Below, in pieces: positions 46,440 to 57,529 of a stretch of DNA of 64,000 nucleotides. Each line of letters starts with the position of its first letter. The stretch's first letter is position 1. Both the position numbers and the translations under genes were made by a program. The notes under the pieces were generated by a model, which had not been told where the DNA came from, searched no databases, and worked only from the letters and a program-made list of their open reading frames with translations. Source of the DNA: Delphinapterus leucas (Eukaryota; Chordata; Mammalia; Artiodactyla; Monodontidae); contig NW_022097999.1 of the NCBI RefSeq assembly GCF_002288925.2, positions 15,908,654-15,972,653 of the forward strand. The letters run 5' to 3'.

Positions 46440-46640
46440 ATAGGTTTATAAAGCAGGCTAAGTGCTCATGTGCTTCTTTTCCTTTATTCTCCCAACAGCC
46501 CTTTGAAGCAGTACTGTTACCTCTATTTCACAGAAAGAAACTAAGTTTCTGAGACAGAAAGTTAATTTCCTCAGCTAGCAGATGCTAGAGCTGGAATGTA
46601 GACCTCCCCCAGCATTCTTCCTCTTGTCCCTTGCTCTGCC
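46440..46640 (-). mobile_element. MIR SINE in ACCSL intron
   Basis: Reverse MIR: CCCAACAGCCCTTTGAAGCA and TATTTCACAGAAAGAAACTA. Confidence 0.68.
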
Positions 46641-47158
46641 ATTAATTGGTCTGGATACGTTATGAAGTTTGAATAAGGGTTTCTTCTAGATAGAAGAAGA
46701 TTATCTACCCTAAGAGGGCTATTTCCAGACTTCAGAGATAACATGTTAACATGCTCTTAGAAATGAGACATGAAAGTTCTACAGGGACTCATCTTCACCC
46801 CACAAGGTCTGAGAGGCTGTCTTCCTCGGCACCTCAAGCCAAGTAGTTTGGGAAATGGATGCGGGAAGAAAGTGCTTCTGCTACAAGAGGTGGAAAAGCA
46901 ACAGAACTATATGATGACTGTTATGTAGGTATGTGCACATGGACAAAGGCTAGAAAGGAAACGGCACAGTTTGAAGTAGTGAGCGGGTGGGTGCATTTTC
47001 CTTCATTTCAATTTCAGTTAGTTGTCCGTAACTTCACAAAGTATACCACACAGTAAGAATATTTAGGGTATATTATTTCTGGTTCTGACTCCTTGACTAT
47101 GAGTGATTAGAACCCTTCTTATGGACTTCATCTAGTCTCGAGGGGGTAGAACTCATAC

Positions 47159-47259
47159 TTCTTGGCAAATTCCTGATATTCCATCACTGAGTCTCGGGAG
47201 TAGATGTCTCCCAGAGGATTCTGATGGTTGCTTAGCACAAGGCCTCTGACCTTTTTCCC
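47159..47259 (-). CDS. ACCSL: ACCSL exon 8
   Basis: 101 bp encoding GKKVRGLVLSNHQNPLGDIY then SRDSVMEYQEFAK; TTTTTAG acceptor. The donor is GAA|GTATGAG, with A rather than G at -1, so it is weaker than the ACCS counterpart. NP of NPQNPLG reads NH. Confidence 0.84.
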
Positions 47260-47596
47260 CTAAAAAGAACCAAACGTAACCAAGTGAACACAAGTCCTTC
47301 ACATCTACATCAAGTCCAGCCAAAGATCAGGTTAGGGCACCGAGTATCGAGCACCTAATCAAGACCTCAGTGGGCTCTCGGAGGAGCAACTATCATATTT
47401 TTGCCCACAGAGGGGATCAGAAAGGAGCTCTGGGGGCCGCCATAGCCAGGGCTCCTCGGGGGACGTGCCCTGGGACACTATCTCTTTTGAAGAAGGTGTC
47501 CACAGCGTCTCGGTGAACAAGTTATACCAGAGTGTCCATACTCAGTCCCTTTCCGGGGTGGCAGTGCCCACCCTGAAGACCTGGTTCCCTCCTGAC

Positions 47597-47674
47597 CTCA
47601 ATCTTAGCCCCGAGCAGGGCTTGCTCCAGCTTGTCCACAGTGAGCTGAAATGGATAGGCGCTCGCCTCAGTGAC
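47597..47674 (-). CDS. ACCSL: ACCSL exon 7
   Basis: 78 bp encoding VTEASAYPFQLTVDKLEQAL then LGAKIE; CTTCCAG acceptor, GAG|GTCAGG donor (weak, as in ACCS exon 8). Confidence 0.86.
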
Positions 47675-47929
47675 CTGGAAGACAAACACAGCCTGACAAC
47701 CACCTATTTGGAAGCTTCCAAGCCTTGATTCCTCACTCCTATAAACCGTGAACAATCCTTTACCTTCACACCCAGGGCACTAGTCCCACATACCCTCTTT
47801 GCCCGATTTCTCCATCCTTCTCCCATAACTTATATGGGAGAAAAGCAAGAACCTCCTATACCTTGGAAATGCCCCAAGATCATTCCATTGCCTGGGTGGG
47901 CTGAGCAGGGGAAGGGGCCCCACACTGAC

Positions 47930-48027
47930 CTGGCTCTCCAGGTGGACAGGAACCAGTTCAACTTTCGCATACAGGTGGGTACTAAGGATAAAGCCACCAT
48001 GGGAGGGGGTGGGGACCAGAAAGGCCT
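47930..48027 (-). CDS. ACCSL: ACCSL exon 6
   Basis: 98 bp encoding EAFLVPTPSHGGFILSTHLY then AKVELVPVHLESQ; CTTCCAG acceptor, CAG|GTCAGTG donor. The YY pair of PxPYYGG is replaced by SH. Confidence 0.87.
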
Positions 48028-49013
48028 CTGGAAGCAGAGAGACAGAGCTGTTAGTCCAGGGTCTCCCAGTCAGAACGTGCCAGGACCCTCAGACCAGCAG
48101 CAACGCTACACTCAGAGAAGGTTAGTTGGGTAATCCCTCCTACTTAGGGATGAATGCTTTGGGGCACAGCCTCTATAAAAGTAACCCACTCTTCTAAACA
48201 TTATTTGGGGAAACAAAACTCAAGTCTCTTCTTTGCAGGTACACTAGAGGAGAAAGGGAAGAATACTGCTATAAGTGACTTGGAATCCAGGGACTCAAGC
48301 CAGGCTTGCTAGCAGGTAGAACACGGGCCATCAGCAAGTCTTGTCAGCTCCGGACCGACACTGGAGGCTGAGGTCCACGCACAGGGAGGGCTCTCATCTC
48401 TCTACGTGGCTCAGGTCATGTGACCCTGGTGATCTCATGTGTTCTTTTCTTCCCGTCCATTCGGCCTCATTGATGGGCTAATCAAGGACCCACCCCTTCA
48501 AGTGAAATGGTCGTCTTGGTAACGAGTCTCCCATACAGTAGGTTCATCAAGAAATCTGAGATTCTTGTTTCAGATTGTTAAGAGGCATCGTTGAGAAGGA
48601 GACTGAGAACAAATCTCTCAAGCTTTATTTGGTCTAGAACTCAGTTTTTGATTTTGGTGTTTTTGTTTGTTTTTTGAGGAGATAGAGCATCTATATTGTC
48701 TAGTTTACTAGGGCTGTCTGGATTGGAGCTGAGACCAAAAGTCCAACTAATACTGTAATGAGTTGGCTCCCGTTGTCACCATCCCTGGGGCAGACCTCCT
48801 TGAGGACTGTCACATGTCCATATTAAATGGGAACCCAAATCCCTCACCCCAGCACAAATAGTAGGAAGACGTTCTAACCAGTGCAGGAAGCACCCCAGTA
48901 CTTTAGGGGAAAGGCCTTCAGTCAAGCTGCTCTTCTCCCCCAAGGCCCAGTGCCCATGCACTCATGCCCACATGCTGCTATTTCCCTGAGGGAACGCAGA
49001 GCCACTGACATAC

Positions 49014-49080
49014 CACCTGGGTCACACAGAACCATGGCTAGTGTGGAGAAGACAGAGGAGCAGCCGTTTAGAACAACCAC
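49014..49080 (-). CDS. ACCSL: ACCSL exon 5
   Basis: 67 bp encoding VVVLNGCSSVFSTLAMVLCD then PG; TTCAG acceptor, GGTG|GTATGTC donor. Confidence 0.87.
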
Positions 49081-49306
49081 CTGAAGAAGCTACACAGAAG
49101 GCAGAAGTCGAAAACCAATCCTCACGTAAGAGGGATACTTCCCCCGTCTCCCTCCCCCTGGGAGGACAGACATGAGGAGTCTCCTCAGCTAGGACCCATT
49201 GGCCTTCACTCTGCCCCGGCTCTGAGGGGCTGTGCTGGAAAGGCAGAGAGGCCCCCAAGAATATGGTCTTCCCCCAGGGTGGCAGGAAGGCTGGAAAGAG
49301 ACTCAC

Positions 49307-49376
49307 ATTTTCCGGGTCAAGGCGGGCAGGTGCCTTGCAGTCGGAGGTCAGGAACCGGGCTACTTCTTTCCGCAGG
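49307..49376 (-). CDS. ACCSL: ACCSL exon 4
   Basis: 70 bp encoding FLRKEVARFLTSDCKAPARL then DPEN; CCACAG acceptor, AAT|GTGAGTC donor. Confidence 0.87.
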
Positions 49377-49767
49377 CTGTGGACAGACCCAGAGAGACCT
49401 GTGTTTCCCAGGCCTGCCCATGGGCTTTCCCCATAGTCTAGACTTGGGTGTTTTTGAAAGAGCAAAGCATCCAACCTCAGGGTCCTTACAGGGTTAACAG
49501 GGGACTGAGGCTCTCAACTCCCCAGGCGACACAGATATTAACTGTAAGAGTTTGGACAAGAACTTGGACCTTTTGAATTATAGGGCAGTGCTATCTCTAT
49601 GATACCAGCCTGCCTCCTATGATATTCTGGGCTAGGCATTTTCTAGAAGTCATTGTCCCCCAAAATAGGTAGGCACCCAGCAGAGAATCTGGTACCTTGA
49701 GTCCTTCCCTGGATGAGGACAGGTGCCTGTGGACCAGAAGACCCCAGCTCTGTAAGGGGCTACTTAC

Positions 49768-49838
49768 AATGGTTGCCCTCTCCAATCAGGATACTGCAGT
49801 AGGTCTTCATCAATGTACAGCATGTCAGTTCGACTCAA
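49768..49838 (-). CDS. ACCSL: ACCSL exon 3
   Basis: 71 bp encoding LSRTDMLYIDEDLLQYPDWR then GQP; CAACAG acceptor, TT|GTAAGTAG donor, same phase as ACCS exon 4. Confidence 0.87.
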
Positions 49839-50289
49839 CTGTTGACAAATAGAGCATGAGCCCAGCCAGACCAGGGGTGCCCAAGAAGTTTCAGCCTGCT
49901 CCTAGGACGCATATGGGTGTTTGCCCTGCAACACAGGGCCTCCCAGAAGGAAATGGGCATATATGCTTCATGTTCCCTGGTGAACGGAGGCTTCAATCTT
50001 CTTGTCAAAGATTATACAAATAGCTATCCACTGGGAAGTGTCTGAGAACTTCCCCAACCCTACATTTGATCCGGAGGCTCCCTTAGCAGCTTACTCATCA
50101 TATATCCATCCAGAAAACACCTCCCAACACAGCCCAACCAGGAGGTTGGATGCGCTATTCTAGAAGCTATTTCCCCACTCCCTTCCCCAAACTTCTAAGT
50201 CTTATTCCTGTATCTACAACATGCCAAAGGACATTCTAGGGGGCCTGGGCCTGAAGGTGGGTCCCAGCACACGCCGGAATATGGCTTAC

Positions 50290-50349
50290 CCTTTCAGCCA
50301 GCAGATCAATACAGATCTTCTTCTCACTGGTACCAAGGTTGATGTAGCC
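50290..50349 (-). CDS. ACCSL: ACCSL exon 2
   Basis: 60 bp encoding GYINLGTSEKKICIDLLAER; CTCCAG acceptor, AGG|GTAAGCC donor. The family GTSENK reads GTSEKK. Confidence 0.87.
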
Positions 50350-50564
50350 CTGGAGATGGAAGGAATCTAAGGTCAGTCCTCTTGCCCTGCCCTACATGGA
50401 CGCCTTTAACCAGGTCACAAGTACTTATGCTGGACAAGCCCAGATGGGGGTCTCCCTGCTCCATGAGGCAATGCAATCCATGTTTGACAACTTTAATATT
50501 AGATAAAATTCTACAAACCCTAAAGATCTCACAGCTTGCAAGTTTCCCTCTTTCGAGCCATTTA

Positions 50565-50683
50565 TTGGGTTGGCCAAAAAGTTTGTTTGGTTAATGAATA
50601 TGTTGTTCAATAAAGTTCTTGGTGAAAATGAAAGATGTCTTTTATTTTTACTTAAAACCAAATGAACTTTTTGGCCAGCCCAA
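50565..50683 (+). mobile_element. Mariner-type MITE with TA duplication, ACCSL intron 1
   Basis: Inverted ends TTGGGTTGGCCAAAAAGTTT and AACTTTTTGGCCAGCCCAA bounded by TA on each side (50563-50564, 50684-50685): a short mariner derivative widespread in cetartiodactyls. Non-coding. Confidence 0.9.
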
Positions 50684-50694
50684 TAGATAATAAT

Positions 50695-50885
50695 AGTTGT
50701 ATTATGTACCAGCTATCATTCATTGAGCTCCTATGTTCTAGACACTAGACTAAGTGCTTCCTGTGAATTGCCTTAATTCTCACAACTCCTGAGAATAAAG
50801 CTCTATTCTGATCTCGACTTAAAGAGTGTGAAGCCCAGAAATGTTGAATAAACTACTAGCCATGTGACCTTGGTGATGGGCAGAA
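50695..50885 (-). mobile_element. MIR SINE in ACCSL intron 1
   Basis: Reverse MIR: TTCATTGAGCTCCTATGTTC followed by a diverged head with CTAGCCATGTGACCTTGG. Confidence 0.65.
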
Positions 50886-51184
50886 TTCCACCTGACTGGC
50901 CCCAGAGCCTGGATCCTTAGCCAGCACAGGCCCTGCGTGTATCCATCTCTGCTATTTCCACTTCCATGGATGGACCCTTCAAGTTACTGGAAGAGGTATG
51001 ACCCCTCAGAGGCCAGTGGGGATACCTGACTCTCTTGGCCCCCAGAAAAGCAGACAGCCACCAGCCACACGTCACTTAGATGGGAACAGAAGGAAAGGTG
51101 TGGCTCGTGTGGTCCTCCGCCCTCTGGCTGGAGAGCTGCTGTGAACCTCCCTTGCTGGGAGCCTCTTCCTGCTCCCACCACCAT

Positions 51185-51560
51185 TAGGATAACATCCTAA
51201 CATCTCACAATGGCCTGATCCCAGCTATACCTCTGTCACAGCGCTCACTGTCCCTTCTCAAGCCACATGGGTCTCCTTGTCCAATCACTCCAAGTCCTTC
51301 CCACCTTAAAGCTTTCACACATGCTGTTCCTCTTGCCTGGAGGACCCCCACCCCAACTCCCACCACATGGCTGGCTTATTCAACCTTTAAAACATCCTCC
51401 CTGACCACCCAAAGCAGGCATCCCCTTAGCGCTCTTGCAAACATTATTCACATTCATTTCCCCAATGGCCGACGATATCCATCACCAGACTGAGTTCCAT
51501 AAGGGTAGGTTCACTTACCACAGTAACCAGAGTGACTCCTAGTGGGTAAGAGCTGGGACA
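51185..51560 (+). mobile_element. L2 LINE fragment in ACCSL intron 1
   Basis: L2 landmarks ACAATGGCCTGATCCCAGCT and CACACATGCTGTTCCTCTTG. Confidence 0.68.
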
Positions 51561-51754
51561 GGAGGGGAAACCAGACCCAGCTTGTCAACTTTCTTGGCCA
51601 CATCACCTTACTTCCGTGCCCATCCCCTTACCTATAGAAGAAAATAGTGCCTACTTCATGGGGCTGGAAGAGTCAGCGAGAATGCACAGTACGTGACACG
51701 GGACTCAGTAAATCCTAGTGATGGGGCCCCTAGAGTATGTCCCCCCATCCTCAC

Positions 51755-52267
51755 CAGGGTGTTCTCGTCCTTGTGGTATTTGTTTCCTTGGTAGGTGTAG
51801 TCCTGGAAGCTGGAGTGGTATAAGGCAGAGATGTCAATCCCACGGTTGGACAGGTCATAGCTGATAAGTGTATCTTCAAAATCACTCCGTTGGTAAAACA
51901 TCTAGCAAATCTGCCTGGATGATTGGGCCTGCTGCCCACCTCCAACATTGACCCTAGAGTCCATGGAAGCATCAGGCGGTTGGAAGCTCTGGTCACCTGT
52001 GGCCCCAGACTGCAGGTAGTGGAGCATCTGGAACATTAAGTGACCCAGGAAGGCCTCCTGGTCCCTGACGGCCTGATTGTGCCTCTGCTTCTCCAGCGCC
52101 AGTTCCTGCTGCTGGTGCCTGGTCATCAGCTGCGTGATGTTATCCTCCACCGTCTGCCGCAAGGACAGCACCATCTCCATCAGCTGGGTGTGGATGCTAC
52201 GGTTTCCGAGGGCCTGGTCCCTCATCTGGCCATAGGGCATGGAGGGCATGTCTGATGGGCCACTCAT
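51755..52267 (-). CDS. ACCSL: ACCSL exon 1, with in-frame TAG at codon 122
   Basis: 513 bp, 171 codons, ATG at 52265-52267, donor CTG|GTGAGG. Encodes MSGPSDMPSMPYG... and a Q-rich helical region (about 24-90). TAG at 51902-51904 interrupts the frame and is followed at once by ATG (51899-51901); homology resumes as LSNRGIDISALYHSSFQDY, which matches human ACCSL from memory, so the exon is continuous across the stop. Confidence 0.85.
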
Positions 52268-52671
52268 ACTCTGGGTATTCCTATTGGCCTCAGCAGGCTG
52301 GCTGGAACCTGCAGAGAAAGAGAGTCCATGCGCTGCAGCAAAGGTCTGGGCCTGATCTCAGGCTGGTCACTAGTTCCTCCTACCTTCACACCTTGGTTGT
52401 AGGCCCAGATGAATTCGGGAAGAGTTACCTGCTCATTCAAGGGCAATGCCTAGGTGGCCCTAAGCCCAGATACTGGAGCACTGTACATAAATGTCATTAA
52501 CATATGTTCTGGGGAAGAGCGTTAGGGCCCACTTAGAGAAAAAGGGGAAACTGAACATGTAGGCTGTGGATTCTTCAACCAGAGCAATTCCTGCTCTGTA
52601 GAGTTCTAAGAAAAGGGATTCTGCTGCTAAAAAAAAAAACACCAAACCAAAACGCTGAATAAGTCATTCTG

Positions 52672-52905
52672 CTGGAATAGGGGTAAGTAAACTACTGCCC
52701 AAGGGCCAAACCAGCCTTCCATTTGTTTTTGTAAATAAAGTTTTATTGGAACACAGTTGTGTTTGCTTGTTTATATATTATCTATAGCTGCTTTTGTACT
52801 TTAATGTCAGAGTTGAATAGTTGTGACACAGACCACATGGCTCACAAGGACTAGTATATTTACTATCTGGCCTGTTACAGAAAACATTTTCCAGCTCTTG
52901 TTCTA
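52672..52905 (+). mobile_element. hAT-type MER element, same family as 25083-25505
   Basis: Contains AAATAAAGTTTTATTGGAAC and TTACTATCTGGCCTGTTACA, landmarks of a common old hAT-derived repeat. Confidence 0.65.
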
Positions 52906-55800
52906 GAACGTCAGCCCTTCTTTTTGCCATTTTTCCCAAGTTGGCCGTACCAGATGTTCAAAGCTCCTACTTTGTGTTACTTCCTCTAAATGCCTTCAAC
53001 CTGCTCACGGTGCCAGCTGCCTTGGACTTCCATCACTAGTAACCATGGTCGAGATACATGGTTCTCGAACTTTAAAGTCCACCAGAATCACTTAGAAGGT
53101 TTGTGAGGACACGAATGGCTAGTCCTCATCACTGTACTTTGTTTCAGGAGGTCTGGGGTGGGACCTAAGAACTTGCAGTTCTAACGAAGTTCCTAGGACT
53201 ATACTTTCCGAACCTCTAACTATTCAGAACAACCTTCTGTCTGAAAAGAAGTCAAAATGCTGGATAAGACTTGAGAAACACCTTTATAAAGCCTCAAAGA
53301 GTAAAAAAAAAATCAGATATTAAGAAGCCAGGAGGTAAGAAAATTTGAGGCTGACAGCTGCCTCTAATTCATTATAAGACAATCCTCATATCCCCAGTCA
53401 CTGAGACCTCTTTTTCTAAGAATCTAGACTTACACATCTCCCACCAAATGCCATCTTCTAAGTTCTTTTTCTATGTTACATCCCTTACATTCCCCCCACA
53501 TATACAAAACCTTGTTACTTCTTTTACCGGTTTGTGGCACCAGCATTTCAAAGTACTGGACACTCCGCCCAACCTCTCCAAACCATCCTTGGTCTGCCTG
53601 TGATGTTCCCATCACAACCTATACTTCTATGTGATGACACTTAATTTTGTTACTTGTTCAGTATCTGCACAGGTCAGACTTCGTCATCATATCCTTAGCA
53701 CAGTGCCTGGCACATAGGTAACTATTGGGAGAGGCACAACCACAAGGATGTGGCCGAGTCAGTAAAGAGATGAACCACGACTGAAGACTTTAAGCTATGG
53801 AAGACAGAGCAACAGCCAGATGAAGCCATAGGACAAAAGGGTACCAAGTTTTGACTTAGGATGTCAACATTTCATCAACAGTGATACAAAGAACTTTACT
53901 TACCACTTTTAGAAACATACTTAGAAAGAAATTGAACAAATATAAGCTCTTATTCCCAGACTCACCCTTTGTTTCACAAGCAAAAGCTTTGCTCTGGCCC
54001 AAGCTCCATCCCCTAGAAGTAAGAGGGTCATTTCAACGGGGCTCTCAACTCTGGAGGTGAGTAGGTTCCTTTGTTTTTGCCTTCCAAAAGGTGGTACCCA
54101 TCATCCTTATTGGTCTTGATCAGTGCCTGTGGGAAGGGCCAAGATGGTGGAGATGACCTCCCTTCTATGGGCAAGAAGCTGTCACCAGGGCACTTCTGCT
54201 TTCTCCCAGGCCTGGGCTGTCACATATGGAGTGTGTTTGTTCTGTTTTACCTTAATAATAAAATCAAAGATGTGACAGCTCCATAGAGCAGCACATGGAC
54301 CCAGGATTTAAGTTATTCCAGGTCAAGCTGGATTAGGGAGTCTCTTGGACTTGTTATCCTGGAAGTCCTTGCTGTTACCAAGGTCCCACTACTCTGTCCC
54401 ATCCACCCAGCCCTCAGCCAGGGACTCCAGGTTCACAGGAAACAGGGATCAGGATGGGGCAGGGAAGCTGGAGGCCAGGTGGCCCAACAAGCCATTGGAG
54501 GAGGGAGGCTGTTTAAAGAAGGTGGAATGAGAACCTCTCCAGGCGGGCTTATGGAGCAGAAAATGGGGCCAAGGCAAGGAACTACAAAAAGTGTATTTTC
54601 CTGGTAAATGTTTTTTCTGATAAGGAGCTGAGTATGTTGCAAGGCCAGGGGGAAAACCTAGAAGATGGACCTCTGCCAAAACTTGTCTTTTCCACAGGAA
54701 AAATCTATTGTAATGATGTTGTTCCACAAAGGCCATAATGTCCTTAAATCTCAGCCCTAAGTTGTCTGGCTAAGTCTTTTTGGCTACATCCTTGGTTTCA
54801 GTATTTCTCATCCTTAAACCATCTACCTCCCAAACCACACTCAGGGCCCTTCTATAGAAGCAGCATCTCAGAACCAGCCCAGCTGGTGCCCTCTGATAAG
54901 AGCTGAAAGATCTTAAACAGTAGAAACTGGGAATGGGGAAAGAACATGGGAAGTGAACTAGGAACAAGCTTGTCTCCTGTTCATTTGGGATGCCAGTACC
55001 TGGGTATACCATTTATACCAGGATACTTCTGTCTCTTTTTTTAGTGCCCTACAAGCCCTTCTAGCTCTATCTTGCCCTTTGGCCTTCCTTCCCCTTGCCA
55101 TGCACCAGCCTCCCCTGGAGTCTCAGTACTCTAACCTAATTAAGATTCTTCCTTTTCAATGTAGTAATTATGATAAAGATTGTCGAGTCTTCTTTATGTG
55201 CATGGGAAGCAAGGTGTTTGGGGATACAGATGCCTAAATACAAGTTGCAAAACTGAAAACTCAGGTAAAAGCAGCCTGGAGAAGCCCAGATTCCATTCTG
55301 TAGTTGCAACTCAACAACTGTAGGATGTTGGAAGAATTATCTCCCCTGGGCATCAGTTACTCATGTAAGATGAGAAGGTACTTACCTCAGTTGGAGGTAA
55401 AATTGGAGCTCAGTGAAGACAAGGAACTTCTAGTGTCCCATAGTAGAACCAGGATTTAAACCTAAGCCCTCTGACTTTAGCCCAGAACTCCTAGAAAAAG
55501 AGTGAACTGGCAGAAAACCAGCACCTACACAGACTACAGCCTGACTTCACATCACACGATGCCCCAGAAGTCTCGAGTTTTGACGTTGGATTAACTTCAT
55601 CCAACAATATTGTCATCCTGTACTGTTGGTGACTCAAAGTCCCTGGGCAGAAGCAAACAAATACTCTGGAAGCAGTATACCTTAGATTTTAGATTTCTCA
55701 AAAAGGATAATTCTTCAAATACAGCGTCGAGCACACAGAAAATCCAGACACATGAATAAACAGCATGAGCTAAAACCAGCACAGACAACAAAGACCAACT
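52906..55800. other. Upstream of ACCSL, no gene recognised
   Basis: About 2.9 kb of unique-looking DNA with only short open frames and no CpG island. ACCSL shows no obvious promoter element here or just above its ATG. Confidence 0.5.
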
Positions 55801-55969
55801 GGACTTGAGGTACTAGGAGTAGATTGTAAAATAATTGCTTTTCTGTTCAAGGAGATAAAACCCAAGCCTTAAAGTTGACAAAAATTAGAAGTTACTTAAA
55901 TGACAGATTTAAAGAAAACAGGAGATTCTAGATCTCCTGTTGTTAAAATACAATGATCAAAAATTTTAA

Positions 55970-56880
55970 ACCTCAGTGGAAGGGTTTAATGGCATATTAG
56001 ATACAACTAAAGAGAAAATTAGTGACCTGGAAAAAGAGGCTGAAGAAACTTTCTAGAGTGTGGCATGAAGACACAAAAGAAAGACAAAAGATCTAAAATC
56101 TAAAATATACATACACATATACACATTTGCTTGGAGTCCCAAAGGAAGAGAAAACGGGGCAGAAGAGAAGCAATTTGAATAAGATGTTTTATCAGTGCCA
56201 AATAACCAGACACCAAAGCATGGCTTCAAGAAGCCCAACAAGTGCAAATTAGGATAAATAAATCTATACCTATATATATATATATCACGGTGAAGCTACC
56301 AAAAAAAAAAGACATCATGGTGAAGCTACAAAAAAACAAGACAAACGCTTCGAAAGCAGCCAAGCAAAAAAAAGAAAAAGTTATCTTAAAAGGAATAATA
56401 GATCAAAAGCTGACGTTAGCAACAGCAGACACCTGAAGATAGTGAAATGCTATTTTCAATATACTGAAAGGTAGTAACTCCCAACCTAGAATCTTGTAGC
56501 CATCACAAGATCAACATTTCAATAGGCGGTACCAATTTCTGCCCCTAGAGGGGCTGGGTTCACTGCAGAGGGCACTACTAATCACAGCAAGTAGGTTTGC
56601 CTTTAAAAGCGAAAACCAACTGAGTGATAGAGAGCAGACAAGGTACATACGGTACAGTTCTACTCATAGAACAGGCAAAAGTAATCGGTAGTGATAGAAA
56701 TCAGAACAGTGGCTCCCTGGACAGGAGGTTGGGAAACTGACTGTAATGGGGTGCAGGGAACTTTCTGGGGAGATGACATGACCTATATCTTGATAGGGTG
56801 ATGGTTACACGGCTATAGCCATTTGTCAAAGCTCAAAGTGTACACTTATGAATTTTACTATATTTAAGTAGGTTTTTAAA
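55970..56880 (+). mobile_element. Decayed L1/HAL1-like sequence with L1M 3' end
   Basis: ACTGAAAGGTAGTAACTCCC and AGGGTGATGGTTACACGGCT are L1-type landmarks. A TA run lies near 56272-56286, beside two imperfect copies of CATGGTGAAGCTAC. Confidence 0.6.
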
Positions 56881-57307
56881 ATGCAGCTGTAGCTAATTTA
56901 AGGCTCTCTTAGACTATCAATAGCTAAATGAGTTTATTTCCAATGCTAGCCCTTCAAGTGTAAAGACCAGTATGGGAACAGGCCCCAAGTATAGAGGGAT
57001 ATTTGCATAATTAATTTACAGTAGAAAAAAATGAAAAGACAGTTCTTGAGAGAGAGAGAGAGAATGCAAGCAGAAGCTAACTTAGTCAAGAAAAATAGGA
57101 GAAAGCACATGCATGGAAATAAGATGAACTAAAGAGTATTTTGAACTATTCTAATGGATATGCCTAAGTCCGGAAGAAATGGATAATTCAGTTTAAAATG
57201 TATTATAGCTTATTATTCCTAATTCCAGATAAGAAATAAAATTTAAACAAATCAGTTTCCATAGAAGTTATCAAAGAGCTAGCTCCCTTAAAAAGTATCT
57301 GGCCCAG

Positions 57308-57509
57308 GGCTTCCCTGGTGGCGCAGTGGTTGAGAGTCCGCCTGCCGATGCAGGGGACGCGGGTTCGTGCCCTGGTCCGGGAAGATCCCACATGCCACGG
57401 AGCGGCTGGGCCCGTGAGTCATGGCCCCTGAGCCTGCGCGTCCGGAGTCTGTGCTCCTCAGCGGGAGAGGCCGCAACAGTGAGAGGCCCGCGTATCGCAA
57501 AAAAAAAAA
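57308..57509 (+). mobile_element. CHR-family SINE (young type) with 18-bp target duplication
   Basis: AAAAAGTATCTGGCCCAG flanks it at 57290-57307 and 57510-57527. Surrounding 57230-58250 looks like decayed L1 ORF2. Confidence 0.96.
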
Positions 57510-57529
57510 AAAAAGTATCTGGCCCAGAG

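Larger units (their letters stand above)
42318..52267 (-). pseudogene. ACCSL: ACCSL, ACCS-like gene, disrupted (in-frame stop and lost splice acceptor)
   Basis: Fourteen coding exons: 51755-52267, 50290-50349, 49768-49838, 49307-49376, 49014-49080, 47930-48027, 47597-47674, 47159-47259, 46004-46093, 45212-45257, 44971-45112, 43501-43643, 43261-43414, 42318-42454. Together 1770 bp, 590 codons. Exons 2-13 match ACCS exons 3-14 in length one for one, so homology and borders are firm. Two lesions: TAG at codon 122 (51902-51904), and GG instead of AG at the exon 12 acceptor (43644-43645). The PLP lysine (codon 398, GTSKDFG) remains. The N-terminal third is a glutamine-rich, coiled-coil-like extension unlike ACCS. 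PTPSHGG replaces the family PxPYYGG. In mammals ACCSL is an aminotransferase-like paralogue of unknown reaction. An ATG directly follows the TAG, so a 467-residue product is conceivable only if exon 12 still splices. Confidence 0.82.

Noticed and set aside
51905..51999. Short intron removing the ACCSL stop
   Set aside because: The only candidate GT-AG span is 95 nt, lacks a pyrimidine tract and shifts the frame.
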